Positions 45,901 to 56,995 of a stretch of DNA of 64,000 nt are shown piece after piece. Numbering within the stretch: position 1 is the first letter of the stretch; every line of letters starts with the position of its first letter. The stretch lies in NCBI GenBank assembly GCA_023376005.1, contig CM042157.1:67282479-67346478 (forward strand). The letters run 5' to 3'. Source of the stretch: Doryteuthis pealeii (taxonomy: Eukaryota; Mollusca; Cephalopoda; Myopsida; Loliginidae). The translations under genes were made by a program, and so were the position numbers. Under the pieces are notes generated by a model, which saw only the letters and a program-made list of their open reading frames with translations, was not told the DNA's origin and did no database searches.

Positions 45901-46786
45901 TAGCTTAAGTAAGAAAAAACAGGTATAAGACATGAAGTGTTTGAAACTGAATCATATAGGTGCTAGGGTTTGACATGACCAGCCGATTGATCAGTGGGGA
46001 GGCGTCTCCAACCACCCATCTAGCTTAAGTAAGAAAAAAACAGGTATAAGACATGAAGTGTTTGAAACTGAATCATATAGGTGCTAGGTTTGACATGACC
46101 AGCCGATTGATCAGTGGGGAGGCGTCTCCAACCACCCATCTAGCTTAAGTAAGAAAAAACAGGTATAAGACATGAAGTGTTTGAAACTGAATCATATAGG
46201 TGCTAGGGTTTGACATGACCAGCCGATTGATCAGTGGGAGGCGTCTCCAACCACCCATCTAGCTTAAGTAAGAAAAAACAGGTATAAGACATGAAGTGTT
46301 TGAAACTGAATCATATAGGTGCTAGGGTTTGACATGACCAGCCGATTGATCAGTGGGAGGCGTCTCCAACCACCCATCTAGCTTAAGTAAGAAAAAACAG
46401 GTATAAGACATGAAGTGTTTGAAACTGAATCATATAGGTGCTAGGGTTTGACATGACCAGCCGATTGATCAGTGGGAGGCGTCTCCAACCACCCATCTAG
46501 CTTAAGTAAGAAAAAACAGGTATAAGACATGAAATGTTTGAAACTGAATCATATAGGTGCTAGGGTTTGACATGACCAGCCGATTGATCAGGGGGGAGGT
46601 CTCCAACCACCCATCTAGCTTAAGTAAGAAAAAACAGGTATAAGACATGAAGTGTTTGAAACTGAATCATATAGGTGCTAGGGTTTGACATGACCAGCCG
46701 ATTGATCAGTGGGGAGGCGTCTCCAACCACCCATCTAGCTTAAGTAAGAAAAAACAGTATAAGACATGAAATGTTTGAAACTGAAT
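36982..46786 (+). repeat. 120-bp satellite array, about 82 copies
   Basis: A head-to-tail array of 9.8 kb. The period is exactly 120 bp over long stretches (for example 41461-41941), and 118-121 where a G run or A run changes length. The monomer contains ATCATATAGGTGCTAGGGTT, CCAGCCGATTGATCAG, GGCGTCTCCAACCACCCATC and CTTAAGTAAGAAAAAACAGG. Variants are GAAGTG/GAAATG and CAGTGGGG/CAGGGGG. Interior units are nearly identical. The first kilobase after the gap is full of indels. The array stops abruptly at 46786 and has no ORF. Monomer positions from GAATCATATAGG to CATCTAGC match the tail of family C. Confidence 0.97.
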
Positions 46787-46854
46787 TTATTAAAACAATT
46801 TAAATAAGAATATTGTGGGACATTTAGAATATTATCATGCTTTTTCTCTGAATT

Positions 46855-47275
46855 TTTTAGATTATTTGGACTATTGTCCTCATCTTTATTGTTATCTGTA
46901 CAATTGGACAAATAGCATAGTGGATAAAGGCGTGGGTTTAGACAGTTCTAAGCGACAGTTATCTCTAGGCTGCAAGTTCAATCCTAGTCAGGGGCAACAG
47001 TAACATAGAATAATAATTAACACAGCTTAACACCTGTACCCCAGTTATGGTTAGTGGAATGAGAACAGGATACCTCTGTGGATTGAATAAAGGGTTGGGT
47101 TCAAAGTTCTGTGATTACGACAAGAAGGATCCTGATTATGACAAGAAATACCTGAAGAAGGCCAGAGGGCACATCGGACGAGACGTGGTACAGATAACAA
47201 TAAAGATGAGGACATACTTCTGGCCTTGTGCCACATCTAAACTTAGTAAATGCCTCAAAATAATAGTCTGAATAA
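46855..47275. mobile_element. TIR element, family G, carrying a tRNA-like insert
   Basis: The same inverted ends as 12950-13460 (GGACTATTGTCCTCATCTTT at left, AATAAAGATGAGGACATA at right). Between them is a tRNA-like stretch (TAGCATAGTGGATAAAGGC, then AGTTCAATCCTAGTC), absent from the other copy, probably a SINE head. ATTATCATGCTTT occurs on both sides (about 46832 and 47281). Confidence 0.6.
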
Positions 47276-47289
47276 TACTAATTATCATG

Positions 47290-48130
47290 CTTTGTTTTAA
47301 AATAAATTAGGATTCCAATATTGATTCACTCTGAATCCACCGAAAGCCATTCATACGAAATAGTGGTAGAGTAAAAGCATTGGATTTATAAGAAACAAAA
47401 AAAAAAAAAGGGTTATTAGATATGACTGATCCAGCATTGTGCAGGATAAACATCACCCTTGTGCAAATTATTTGAAACAAGTACTTTACTTTCCTTCTTT
47501 GACTATAAAGTCAGTTTTAGACCCATGAGTGATAGGGTGTAATAAAGTCAGTTTTAGACCCAATGGAGTGATAGGCGCTAGTAATTTAGCGCAACTCACC
47601 AGTCCATAGGACAAAGCACAATGGATCACCGACACGAAAGTGAGAAGGAAGAGTTTCTGGTTTTTACATGTGTCCCACTTTCACACGATATGGCACAAGG
47701 CTGAGACTCATTGATTTCTATTTTTCCCTCAGATTAGGTCATTTGTAGTGGTGCAGTAATATGAATTTCGATTTATTTCCATTGAATCAGTTTGATTGAA
47801 ACTATTCTGTAATTTAAAAAAAAAAAGAATTCATTGATGATAAGTCAACACTGAAAATTTTATTAAAATCAGATAATTCTCTAATTTTTAGTAATTTTTT
47901 TTATCAATTAACTTTGATATTTTGGTATGAGCTTTATATACTTGGTTTGAATAATTGCTTAGCAAAAAATCTGTCAGTAACCAAACGCTGTTGACTCCAT
48001 CTCCACGCTACCCTAACTTAGATATAAATGCTCTATCCACGATATTGAGCACTTTTTACACATAGATATAGTACCATATTGTCTATATATATGTGTGTGT
48101 GTATATATATATTTTTTTTTTAAATGTTTT
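47290..48130. other. non-coding spacer with decayed repeats
   Basis: AT-rich. A short direct repeat AAAGTCAGTTTTAGACCCA is at 47508 and 47546. Fragments of the AACCAAACGCTGTTGACTCC / GATATTGAGCAC repeat, also found near 48540-48740, 51250 and 51430, start at 47985. No gene is visible. Confidence 0.5.
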
Positions 48131-48136
48131 TTTTAA

Positions 48137-48420
48137 TTGGGCGTTATTACGAAGCATTAAAAATATATAAATGAATGAACTCGATATTATGGAGTATTGG
48201 ATTCACTTATTTTTTAATTATTTTTGTCATAAATTTCAGGTTCGTTAGATACCCTTTATCAAATGAATGTTATTACTGTTTAACGGTTTCGTTGTCTCTG
48301 TTGTTGGTATCTAACGAACCTGAAAATTTATGACAAAAAAAATAAAAAAATAAGTGAATCCAATACTCCATAATATCGAGTTCATTCATATATATTTTAA
48401 TGCTTCGTAATAACGCCCAA
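48137..48420. mobile_element. fold-back element 1 near the YRDC 3' end
   Basis: 284 bp. Arms of about 120 bp start TTGGGCGTTATTACGAAGC and end with the reverse complement. The loop is about 50 bp. The target duplication is uncertain because the flanks are T/A runs. Confidence 0.8.
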
Positions 48421-48478
48421 CTTTAAAAAAATTTAAAAAAAAATTACCGAGAGAAGCATACGGAGACCACCTAAATAC

Positions 48479-48514
<36 letters not shown>

Positions 48515-48597
48515 GATATTTGTAGATTATATGGGTGCTATATTTGAGGATAGACAGTGCTCAATATTATTGATATAGCATTTATGTATAAGTTAAC

Positions 48598-48740
48598 GTA
48601 GCATGGACATGGAGTCAATGGCACTTGGTTACTGACAGTTTCTTGCCACGCGAACTTCAGACCAAATTTGGATTTGGTCTGAAGGTCGCAGAGGTGAGAA
48701 ACTGTCAATAACCAGGTGTTGACTCCATGTCCACACTACT
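48598..48740. mobile_element. fold-back element 2
   Basis: Arms of about 70 bp (GTAGCATGGACATGGAGTCA, then GACAGTTTCTTGCC and CTTCAGACCAAA) and their reverse complement, meeting almost without a loop at AAATTTGGATTT. Pieces of one arm recur at 47985, 51440 and 51735. Confidence 0.8.
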
Positions 48741-48843
48741 TTAAAATATATTTATATATAAAAGAAATGAAAAACATTTTCTTTTTACTAAAAATTTCAT
48801 TTTTTTTTACCCATTCAAGTGATGATTTGTGAATAATTTTGAA

Positions 48844-49170
48844 TTTTCAGACTGTTTCCTCATCTTTATTATGGTACGTATAAACACTATGTTTTGGCTG
48901 GTGTATCCTCCAGCCTTTCTCAGAGGTTCCCTGTATATCCAAGCATAGTAATGATCCAACCTAGGATATTATGTCATTATTTGAATGAAATCTTCAGAAA
49001 TTCTTCGATGCCTGTTTGATCAACTGTCAAACTATTAAAATGATTTTTCAGGTTGGATCATTACTATGTTCAGATACACAGGGAACACCTGGGGAAGGCT
49101 GGAGGATACACCAGCCGAAACATTGTGTTTATACATACCACAATAAAGATGAAGACAACAGCCTGAAAAA
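48844..49170. mobile_element. fold-back element 3
   Basis: About 327 bp. Arms carry CTCATCTTTATTATGGTACG, GGCTGGTGTATCCTCCAGCC and GTAATGATCCAACCT; the right arm has the complements. The end resembles family G (46855-47275), so it is probably a distant relative. It ends about 105 bp before the YRDC stop codon. Confidence 0.75.
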
Positions 49171-49275
49171 TTTAAATTATTCACAAACAAATCTTTTATT
49201 TGACCAGATTTTTAAAAAACTATTTTCTATTATTTTCACCTTTTTTTTTTTTTGCAAAACTTTGAGTATCATTAT

Positions 49276-49421
49276 TTAAAATTTAATTGATTTATTTTGT
49301 CTTCCATTAATGGCCATTGCATATGATGATGACAGTGACCCCACTTCATCCTTGGCTTCTTTGAATAAATTCTCCACATATTCCTGAGGCGTGCAACCAA
49401 TTCGGAAAAAGGTGATCTCAC
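49276..49421 (-). CDS. YRDC: YRDC gene, terminal exon with stop
   Basis: Acceptor TTTTGACAG|GTGAG. It joins in phase 1 to give DQGEITFFRIGCTPQEYV, matching the R-x-G block that ends YrdC domains (usually IxRxG). A short tail follows, ending NKSIKF and TAA at 49276-49278. With the two upstream exons 253 residues are visible, close to the usual length once a short 5' exon is added. Confidence 0.82.
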
Positions 49422-49429
49422 CTGTCAAA

Positions 49430-50190
49430 AATGAAAGAAAGTATTATGTCAATGAACTTTGATATGATTGATTGGATAAAAAATTTTATGTCCTTTATCA
49501 GTAACTAGCAAAATTATGCGCCCCCCAAGTCACAAATATTTAAGTTTTAATCTAATAAAATATATTAAATTTGAAAGACTAACAAAACTAAATTAGAACA
49601 AATATAAAAATATTGCACTTATTTTAATGTTATTTTTGAATTAATAAATATAATATAATATAGTGTTTAAATATATAGTATAGTGTTTATATTTTATTTA
49701 TTTATATTTTATTTTTTTATCATATTATAAAATTTTTTATCATTTTTTATCATTTTTTATTATTATTATTATTATCATTTTTTATATTTTATTTATTATA
49801 TTATATTTTTATATATATTTTATTTATATTATATTAATATATAGTATAGTGTTTAAATATAAAGATATCTTCTGCATGCCCAACGCATTTCTCTATTTTC
49901 CCCCAATCTCTTTCTTTCTTTCTTTCTTTCTTATATTTTTTCTGTGTAGCATGTCCATTTTCTTCCTTTTCTTTATAATAAAAACGAAATGGTCCATTAT
50001 TTAACTGAGGTGATGACACTCATTAGAAATAAGAATTCGGCAGATAAGCAACACCAGATAATCAGATCTAGATTTTTAAAAATTTAACCTGGGACGATTT
50101 TGACGGTCTCAGTTTTACCTAGAGGGTGTTGCAAGATGACAACGGTCATACAAATAAAGAACACGGGCATTAATATATAAATCATTATTT
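49430..50190. other. YRDC intron, AT-rich
   Basis: TATTTTAT-type low-complexity DNA at 49640-49850, a TTTC run near 49910, and a decayed repeat at 49500-49620 resembling 30000-30120. That repeat starts ACTAGCAAA and may be a reversed Helitron end. No coding sequence. Confidence 0.5.
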
Positions 50191-50193
50191 TAC

Positions 50194-50280
50194 CTTGATC
50201 GATATTCATGCAGTTGACGACAGTTGATGGAGCGAGTTCTCTGGATTCACCATCACACACCATTCCATCTATTTTATGAC
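50194..50280 (-). CDS. YRDC: YRDC gene, internal exon
   Basis: The exon lies between acceptor CTTTACAG|GTCAT and donor CAAG|GTAAAA. It is 29 codons long, entering and leaving in phase 1. Joined to the main exon it continues LDSLGHKIDGMVCDGESRE and then STVVNC, the family's I-D-G-G and STVV(D) region that closes the active-site cavity. The intron from the main exon is about 2 kb of repeats and microsatellites. Confidence 0.85.
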
Positions 50281-50284
50281 CTGT

Positions 50285-52158
50285 AAAGATGAGCATTAAA
50301 GTTTTCATTGGAGTTTGTAACCCACTTTTCTGCAAATTAAATCCCCCACTTCAAATCGGAGTTCCACACAATGAAAGTTAAAACTTGGGATTTATTAATC
50401 ACTCTAGTTTAACTGCCCAGAATGTGCTTGGACTTCTCTTGTCGAATGTGTATTCTAAAATTTAAATTAAGCCGATGAAATTATTATTATAAAATTTAGA
50501 GATTATAAAATTTGGACTACTCGTTTCAGTTGACTGCAAACTCTTTGGTGTCCAGTGGGTTGACAATTGGCTTATGGCTACTGAAGGCAGACTTAGTATT
50601 TACACAAACTGTTAACCACTGGTAGGATGTGTACCAAGTATAGAGCATCCAACAATAACCAAACTTGGTATTCAATTGTAAAAGATCTTCCACTGAGTAT
50701 TTGACTATCCATCAAACCAAATGTGACAAGGAATAAAATTCCATTGGCAATCCCCTTTTGGGGAGGCACAAGGCACCAGGAATAAACCCAGTTTTGAGGC
50801 GCTGGTTCAGGTGCTGCCGGGCTAGATGTTCCCCTGGAATCAAGCGAGAAACTTTTGCGGCTTCTCGATCCAGGCTCAAATAATACATTTTGATCTGCCG
50901 GGCAGTTAATGTCAAAATAGCTTAAACTGAAGGCGGCGTATGGCGAACTATATTCACCTGGACATGTTCAATTATAGGGCGGGTGGGTTAAACTACACTG
51001 AGTCTTTCTGTACTTACTTATGAAGAATTATGAAGAGTTCCACAAATCTTTTGGTATTCATTTAATTAATTGATTATCTCACTTAATCAGCAAAAATCAA
51101 TAATTAGATTTTGTGTGTTTCTTAGTTATAAGCATATTGAAGTATATGCAAGATTTCAAATCTGAATGACTTATATTATCGGAGTTTTAGGTCGACATGC
51201 ACATACCATGGGATTCCTTGAGACTCTTTTATATATATAGATATATATATATAAGCTCTATCACTGATATTGAACACTCCACTAATAATACCGCAAAAAC
51301 TTAGTCCACCACTAACTCACCAACTGAGCTAGTGAAAGCCATATACCATTGCTATATATATATATATATTATATATATATATATATATACACACTTTACT
51401 ATATTTATAATACTGGCCAATATCATTAATATGACATTTATATCTAACTTAGGATAGTGAAAATATAGTCAATGGCACTTGGTAACTGTATGATGGTAAC
51501 TTAATAATAACAATAAAAACTAAAACAAATACTAGAATAAATTAAATGCAATAGAAAAAAAATTGAAATTTACACAAAATTGGTACAATACTAGACTAGA
51601 ACGCCATTCCTAATAAGTAGTCCCCATCATGCCCCCAAAACTTCATCACCCTTCCCATGATGCACAACACAACTAGTATATGATGAAAGATATAACACAT
51701 AATTTACTTGGTTGGTTTAAAAATCGCATTGGTAAGAAACTGACAATTGCCAAGCGCCTCGACTCTCTGTCTTTGCTATCCTAACTTATATATATATATA
51801 TATATATATTATCTACCATAATTCTGAACCAGAAGGCTGTGACTGACTACTTTATATTAAATCTTGAATTACTACTCAATTTGTGTGTATTAAAACAGTA
51901 AAAATCCCCTTCGCATTCTGTGGTGACGATAGCCGAGCGGTTAAGCTGCCCGACTAATACTGAATCGATCGGATTTCTCCCGCTGTAGGTAGCTCACAAA
52001 ATGTCTAGCCACACTGAACAGACTTGATAAGTCGAAACACGTGTCTATGGATGACTATATATATGTGTGTGGTGTGTGTGTGTGTGTGAAGAGAAAAATG
52101 GAAGTGAATCCGATGGTATGTAATATAGTGAAAAATTTGAAAAAACATATATATATAT

Positions 52159-52191
<33 letters not shown>

Positions 52192-52192
52192 A

Positions 52193-52230
<38 letters not shown>

Positions 52231-52320
52231 TTGTACAATTTTAAACAACTTTGAGTTTTTGATGAGGCAGTTTCTAAAGCGTGTGTTGTTTTTTTAAGTA
52301 AGTGTAAGACAAAACCAAGA
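50285..52320. other. YRDC intron with microsatellites and decayed repeats
   Basis: TA runs lie at about 51230-51255, 51350-51390 and 51787-51810. GT/CA/TA compound runs lie at 52060-52090 and 52150-52230. A tRNA-like stretch at about 51920-51975 (ATAGCCGAGCGGTTAAGC) lacks a proper B box and is likely a SINE remnant. No exon is seen. Confidence 0.55.
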
Positions 52321-52327
52321 TACAAAC

Positions 52328-52856
52328 CAAGAGAATCTAGCACCATGTCATGATGGATGCTGTCTGCTCCTCCGCTGGGGTTGGCTGAACTCAGGGCTAC
52401 GGGTCCCGTCAAACTGACCAGATAGGCCAATACAGAAGAATCCGGTACTCGAATGCATACACTTTCCTTGTTGCCTATATAATCAACAGATTCACCTATG
52501 CCAAGGTTCATCATCCACTCTCCCTTGGGGACGACACAACTGATCCCACCTGGGTAACAACGACGCATAAAAGCCCAGAGAAGATCGCTGAAGTCCGGTT
52601 TCGCTTCGGCCAATTGGTCAAGATTTGAGAGACAGACGCAAATAGGTTTCTCAGCTGGTCGTTCTTTTACGTTATATATATTTTTTATTGACGTTGGTAT
52701 CTTGCAAGAAGCTGCTAGTGCATACACAGTGTCCGTGGGCACACCGACAATACCACCTTGGTTGATGATCTTAGCTGCTTGTAGGATTCCTGAGGTCCTT
52801 TTCGATGTAAAAGTTGGGCATATCTTTCTCGAAACACTTGTGTCGGGTTGTTTTTC
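52328..52856 (-). CDS. YRDC: YrdC/Sua5 domain protein (threonylcarbamoyl-AMP synthase), main exon
   Basis: The acceptor is TTTACTAG|GAA and the donor is CTTG|GTTTGT; the exon starts in phase 0 and ends in phase 1. It encodes about 176 residues with the YrdC hallmarks in order: GGIVGVPTDTVYALAAS (the PTDTxYxL motif), YNVKERPAEKP (the KxRxxxKP substrate-binding motif), YPGGISCVV in place of the usual PGPxT, VCIRVPDSSV (the VRIPDH region) and GPVALSSANPSG (the SAN motif). Enzymes of this family make threonylcarbamoyl-AMP from threonine, bicarbonate and ATP, the first step of tRNA t6A37 formation. The exon carrying the start codon and any targeting peptide lies upstream and was not found. Symbol by family; orthology to human YRDC was not tested. 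Confidence 0.88.
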
Positions 52857-53086
52857 CTAGTAAATATATAAAAAAGCATATAAGTCTTTATTCAAAGTGT
52901 ACTATATAATTTAAACGTGAAACTATTGGTTATATACCACAAAAAAAAGAGAATTTAAGTGTAACAATCAATAATAACAGGTTCATTTTTTTCAACAAGA
53001 CAAAATAGAATTGTCTCCTATTTGATATTGGAGGTGGGGCTTCCCACGCCACATGTCTGTTGGTCATGTGACAATGCAACCCCTTA

Positions 53087-53137
<51 letters not shown>

Positions 53138-53640
53138 ACCTACACGACTTGGAATAAATTGGACGTTAGTCCCTCGCTCCATATAGGCTAAGCACATGTG
53201 TGTCCATTTGGTTCCTAGACCCCCCGAAACAAAGGAATATCAGTAATTAGCATTGAGTTGCCATAAGGGCAATAGGATTGGGACAATCACACACACACAC
53301 ACATGTATATATATATATATTGCGTTTCCACCTTTATTTTGTTACACTGTTTGCGTTCTATGGAACAACCTTTGTGTCCTTTTTGCGATTTTGGACTGAC
53401 CCATTGTTATCCGTGTATGTTGTTCCTATTAAATGTTGTTAACCTTCATGTTAAGTTTTTAAGAGCCATTCCGGGGCCTTATAGCAGAAGTGCTTATCTT
53501 GTGGAATCCTTGATAAAGAGTCCGACCACAATGTGAATCCTTTGGTTACTAAAGTGTCCTGAGTTACTGGTAATCGTATAAGTCCTTTGTGAGTATTGGT
53601 AAAGATCCCGGCAATCCTATCTGCGTCCGTCATCAAATGT
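52857..53640. other. region upstream of the YRDC main exon
   Basis: It contains a CT run (53094-53134), a CA/TA run (53290-53320) and a family C tail scrap (GCCATAAGGGCAATAGGATT, 53258). There is also a possible LINE tail near 53360-53540 whose CPFCDFG...H spacing hints at a CCHC-type motif. The YRDC first exon should be upstream of 52856 but I could not recognise it. Confidence 0.4.
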
Positions 53641-54245
53641 TACATGATTATGGATCCCTAATATCTTTTAAGGTAGTATAGAAATCCTTATGGCGATCAG
53701 TACATCTGATGGCCTTGAGAGTGAGTGACAGCATTTGACCTCACTCTCACCTTGCGTTCTGGGAGAACCGTGGAGAAACGGAACCCCGATAGAAAGCCCT
53801 TTCCGGTTTAAGGAGTAAGCAACTCAGTTAGTCAGTTGGAGAGTTAGGACTTAGAAGCGAAGCTAGTAAGATGTGAGCTGACTGCGCAGTTGTCTGGTCT
53901 GGGGATCTGGAATAAAGTAACATCAAAAGTAAATCGAAGTCTTGTTGTTATTACTAAAAGCTAACAATGACACAAGGCTTCTGATAAGAAATGATCCCCG
54001 ACAAAGACCCGGAGTCCCCAAGAAACACCACGACAAGACCAGACCAAGATAGAAGATAGATGATAGACGATCAGAAGACGCCCGAAAGAATAGACCAGAG
54101 TAAGACGTAAGAAGTTATATAACATATATAGATATATAGTGCCGGTAAAGAGGTATGCAACATATATACCTATTTAGTACCGTCAAGGAAAAGGCACCAC
54201 GTAACATATATCTATTTGGTACCGTGATGCCGCCGCTACGTTACA
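53638..54245. mobile_element. solo LTR, family A-like, 608 bp
   Basis: TGTTACATGATTATGG to CGCTACGTTACA, with CAAA on both sides (53634-53637, 54246-54249). It contains GGAATAAAGTAACATC (poly(A) signal) and AAGTCTTGTTGTTATTA as in family A. The 3' part has ACATATATA repeats. Confidence 0.72.
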
Positions 54246-54607
54246 CAAAGAGTGTATTTGATGTGTGACCATTATGGGGGTTTAAGTATCTTATCAGGCC
54301 AGTAGTACTGCCAGTGATTGGTTAGAAGAGTCAATCACGTGACCTTGGCAAGTCTATAAGTATAAGCGGGGAACTGGCACACACCTTATATATACAAAAT
54401 TTCTCAACACTTCATAAAATGACTTTGTCTTTTCCCTACCAAATATTCTGTGTTAGGTTATACTTTTTTTTGGATAATTTTATATAGGAATGTAGGTGTT
54501 AGCTTGGAACTAATACCCCGTTAATTCTTATAGTCTAATGTGAAGTTAAAAAGTCCCTTTTCTGTAATTAATGTTAACGAACTCCACATATCAGTATTAA
54601 AGTTGGT

Positions 54608-55315
54608 TAGTTGGCTAGTTGAATTTTATGGCATGTCAACCATTGTTGGGTTATTTTATGCCGAAGACGTTTTGTTTTATTCTTTCTTGATATTTATTCA
54701 TCCTTGAGTTTTTAAACTCATTTTAAAATTTTTATTTAACCCATTTATGGGACCCTAACAAGTACTACCACTACCGGTCAGAGTGGACCTGGAAGTAATG
54801 GTGATGAAGGGGCACTCCACATTCCCCAGAGCTTCAGAATTGGAACCTCACCACTAAAGGCAGATTAACATCCTACCCAGGACACATAGACTCTCAGCCA
54901 CCGCCTTCTAGCACATATGTATTATTAAAAGGGTTTGAGTTGCCATAAGGGCAATAGGATTGGGACAATCACATATATATATTTACCAACCCCTCTGCAC
55001 GAGCAGGATGTGACACAAGGTCAATTTCTTAAGTGGAGTTCAACAGGTTTGAATTCAGAGTTTTTCCTTCTCCTAGACTGGTTGCCTAATCAAGGTTAAA
55101 GAGCCCAGTCTGTCGTAATATTTACCCATAGCTGGTAAGAGAATAGGATTTATACCTTTCCCAAGGGTATTAGCGCTAAGTGAAATGCAATTACCACATC
55201 CAGGATTTGAACTCGGGGTGACGAGTCCATTTCCCATGACTTTAACCATTACACAACGCGCTTTGGGACAATCATATAGGTGCTAGGGCTTGACGTAACC
55301 AGTCGATTGACACTC
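54608..55315 (+). mobile_element. family C copy with nested SINE-A
   Basis: The 5' part is at 54608-54983 (TTATGGCATGTCAACC, then CCATTTATGGGACCCTAAC and CCGCCTTCTAGCAC). The tail continues at 55265-55315 (GGTGCTAGGGCTTGACGTAA). SINE-A separates the two. Confidence 0.8.
54984..55263 (-). mobile_element. SINE-A (minus) inside family C
   Basis: A full copy whose left flank GGGACAATCACATATATAT and right flank GGGACAATCATATAGGTGC belong to one family C tail. SINE-A therefore inserted into that tail. GGGACAATCA is repeated on both sides. Confidence 0.82.
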
Positions 55316-55496
55316 TTAAAGTAATAGCTGATTAAAGCACCATGTTTAAATCTTAATACTGCTGAGAAGCGAATTGTGTCTTCGTTGAGCGCCCCAAATT
55401 TGTGACCTTGTGCCAAAACTAAGCAATATTTGAAAATCTTTTTCAAATTTTGTGATTTTGAAATAGAGATGTGTTCAGGTGTTAAAGATGTTCGCT

Positions 55497-55715
55497 TCTC
55501 AGTTGGTAGAGCATCCGCATAGGAACCACAAGTTTACGTGTTCGGTACCGGCCCTCGCCAACTCAGCCCATGGGTAGCACGGCTCGGTCTGAGCGGTAAA
55601 GTAGGGAGTTGATGGTAGTTGTGGCACACTATCTCAGATGCAAAAATAAGCTCCCTGGTCTTGCGCTAGGGAAGAGAGGATAGTCCCTCGCTGTCCGGCT
55701 GATACCGACCGACAA
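55497..55715 (+). mobile_element. SINE-B (plus)
   Basis: Head CTTCTCAGTTGGTAGAGC, B box GTTCGGTACC, body GTAGGGAGTTGATGGTAG, end GGCTGATACCGACC. It runs straight into the tandem array at 55700. Confidence 0.82.
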
Positions 55716-56165
55716 TATTAAAAAAATACTTATTATTCAGAATTATTGACCCCCCCCCAAAAAAAAAACACATAAAGTCTTTGATATTTTATAAACACAA
55801 TTGTAAAATTACTTAAATATGGCTGCCATTTTTTTGGCGGTAAAACTCGTCTGGCTGATACCGACCGACAATATTAAAAAAATACTTATTATTCAGAATT
55901 ATTGACCCCCCCCCCAAAAAAAAAAACCCAACATAAAGTCTTTGATATTTTATAAACACCAATTGTAAAATTACTTAAATATGGCTGCCATTTTTTTCCG
56001 GCTGATACCGACCGACAATTTTAAAAAAATACTTATTATTCAGAAATTATTGACCCCCCCCCCCCAAAAAAAAAAAAAAAAACAACATAAAGTCTTTGAT
56101 ATTTTATAAACACAATTGTAAAATTACTTAAATAATGGCTGCATTTTTTGGGCGGTAAAACTCGT
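55695..56165 (+). repeat. about 150-bp tandem triplet starting with the SINE-B tail
   Basis: Three units each begin GGCTGATACCGACCGACAAT (the last bases of SINE-B) and contain a C run followed by an A run, AAAGTCTTTGATATTTTAT and AATATGGCTGCCATTTTTT-like sequence. Unit lengths vary mostly in the homopolymers. Confidence 0.85.
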
Positions 56166-56211
56166 CTTCTAATAAAGATTATAATTCAGGACTACTTACT
56201 GTCAGTAAAGG

Positions 56212-56287
56212 AGTTCCAAGTGCACCAATTGACCTTGTAAAGTTCCATTGATCATACCAGCAAATGTTCCGTACAAAGCAATCACTC
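56212..56287 (-). CDS. orphan terminal exon following 56996-57188
   Basis: An acceptor (ATATCTTTAAG) precedes 56287. Joined in phase to the 56996 donor, the product continues ALLAGVIALYGTFAGMINGT, a plausible last helix ending in an N-containing loop as in AceTr proteins. It stops at TGA (56212-56214) after about 25 residues. A donor-like CA|GTAAGT directly after the stop means a one-base error could turn this into an internal exon. Confidence 0.4.
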
Positions 56288-56629
56288 CTTAAAGATATAT
56301 GTATATATAAAAAAGAAATTATCAGTGTTATTTATCTATAAAGAATAGTGTATGTGAGAGAGAATGTCCTTGCAAAAGAAAAGGTCATTGTCGAAAGAAA
56401 ACGTTGTATGTGAACAGATAGGTGATATATCGTAATCAGAAATGATCTAGTGACAAGTAGGAATCGCTTGTGACTATTTTCTTAATCAGAAATTGTTACG
56501 ATTTTTGTCGCCATTTTAGGGGTTTAGTACATAATTCATTACATTCTATTTTATTATGTTTTTATACAATACAGTGCTATTTTTACTTACTTAAAAAACG
56601 TAACAAAAAATAGGGGTTGTTTTTATTTG

Positions 56630-56963
56630 GCGGTTTGGCACGGATTAATAGCATTTCAGTTTATTTCAATAGGGAAAATTGATTTGATATACGAGAACAT
56701 TGAGTTACGAATGAAACATTAAACTCGTAAGTCAAGGTATCACTTGGGAGGCTGGAATGGATTAATGGCATTTCAGTTTATTTCAATGGAGAAAATTGAT
56801 TTGATATAAGAGGAAATTGAATTACAACCAGAAAGAATTAAATTCGTAAATGAAGTACACTTGAGGCTGGAACGGATTAATAGCATTTCAGTTTATTTCA
56901 ATAGGGAAAATTGATTTGATATGCGAGTAATTGAAAATTAAAAGTAAGTCAAGGTATAACCGT
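56630..56963. repeat. about 120-bp tandem triplet
   Basis: Three diverged units of GGATTAATAGCATTTCAGTT with TATTTCAATAGGGAAAATTG and ATTTGATATACGAG. They lie in the intron between the exons at 56287 and 56996. Confidence 0.85.
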
Positions 56964-56995
56964 AATTGAATAAAAAAATAAACCATAATGCTTAC

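Noticed and set aside
36982..46786. A regular repeat-spacer array resembling CRISPR
   Set aside because: The whole 120-bp unit is conserved with no unique spacers. It is a head-to-tail satellite in an animal genome.
51920..51975. tRNA-like sequence ATAGCCGAGCGGTTAAGC
   Set aside because: No acceptable B box or cloverleaf; treated as a SINE remnant.
52005..52327. C-terminal extension of the YrdC frame rich in Tyr/Ile/Cys/Val
   Set aside because: It is intron read-through over TA and GT microsatellites beyond a good donor. The real continuation is at 50280.
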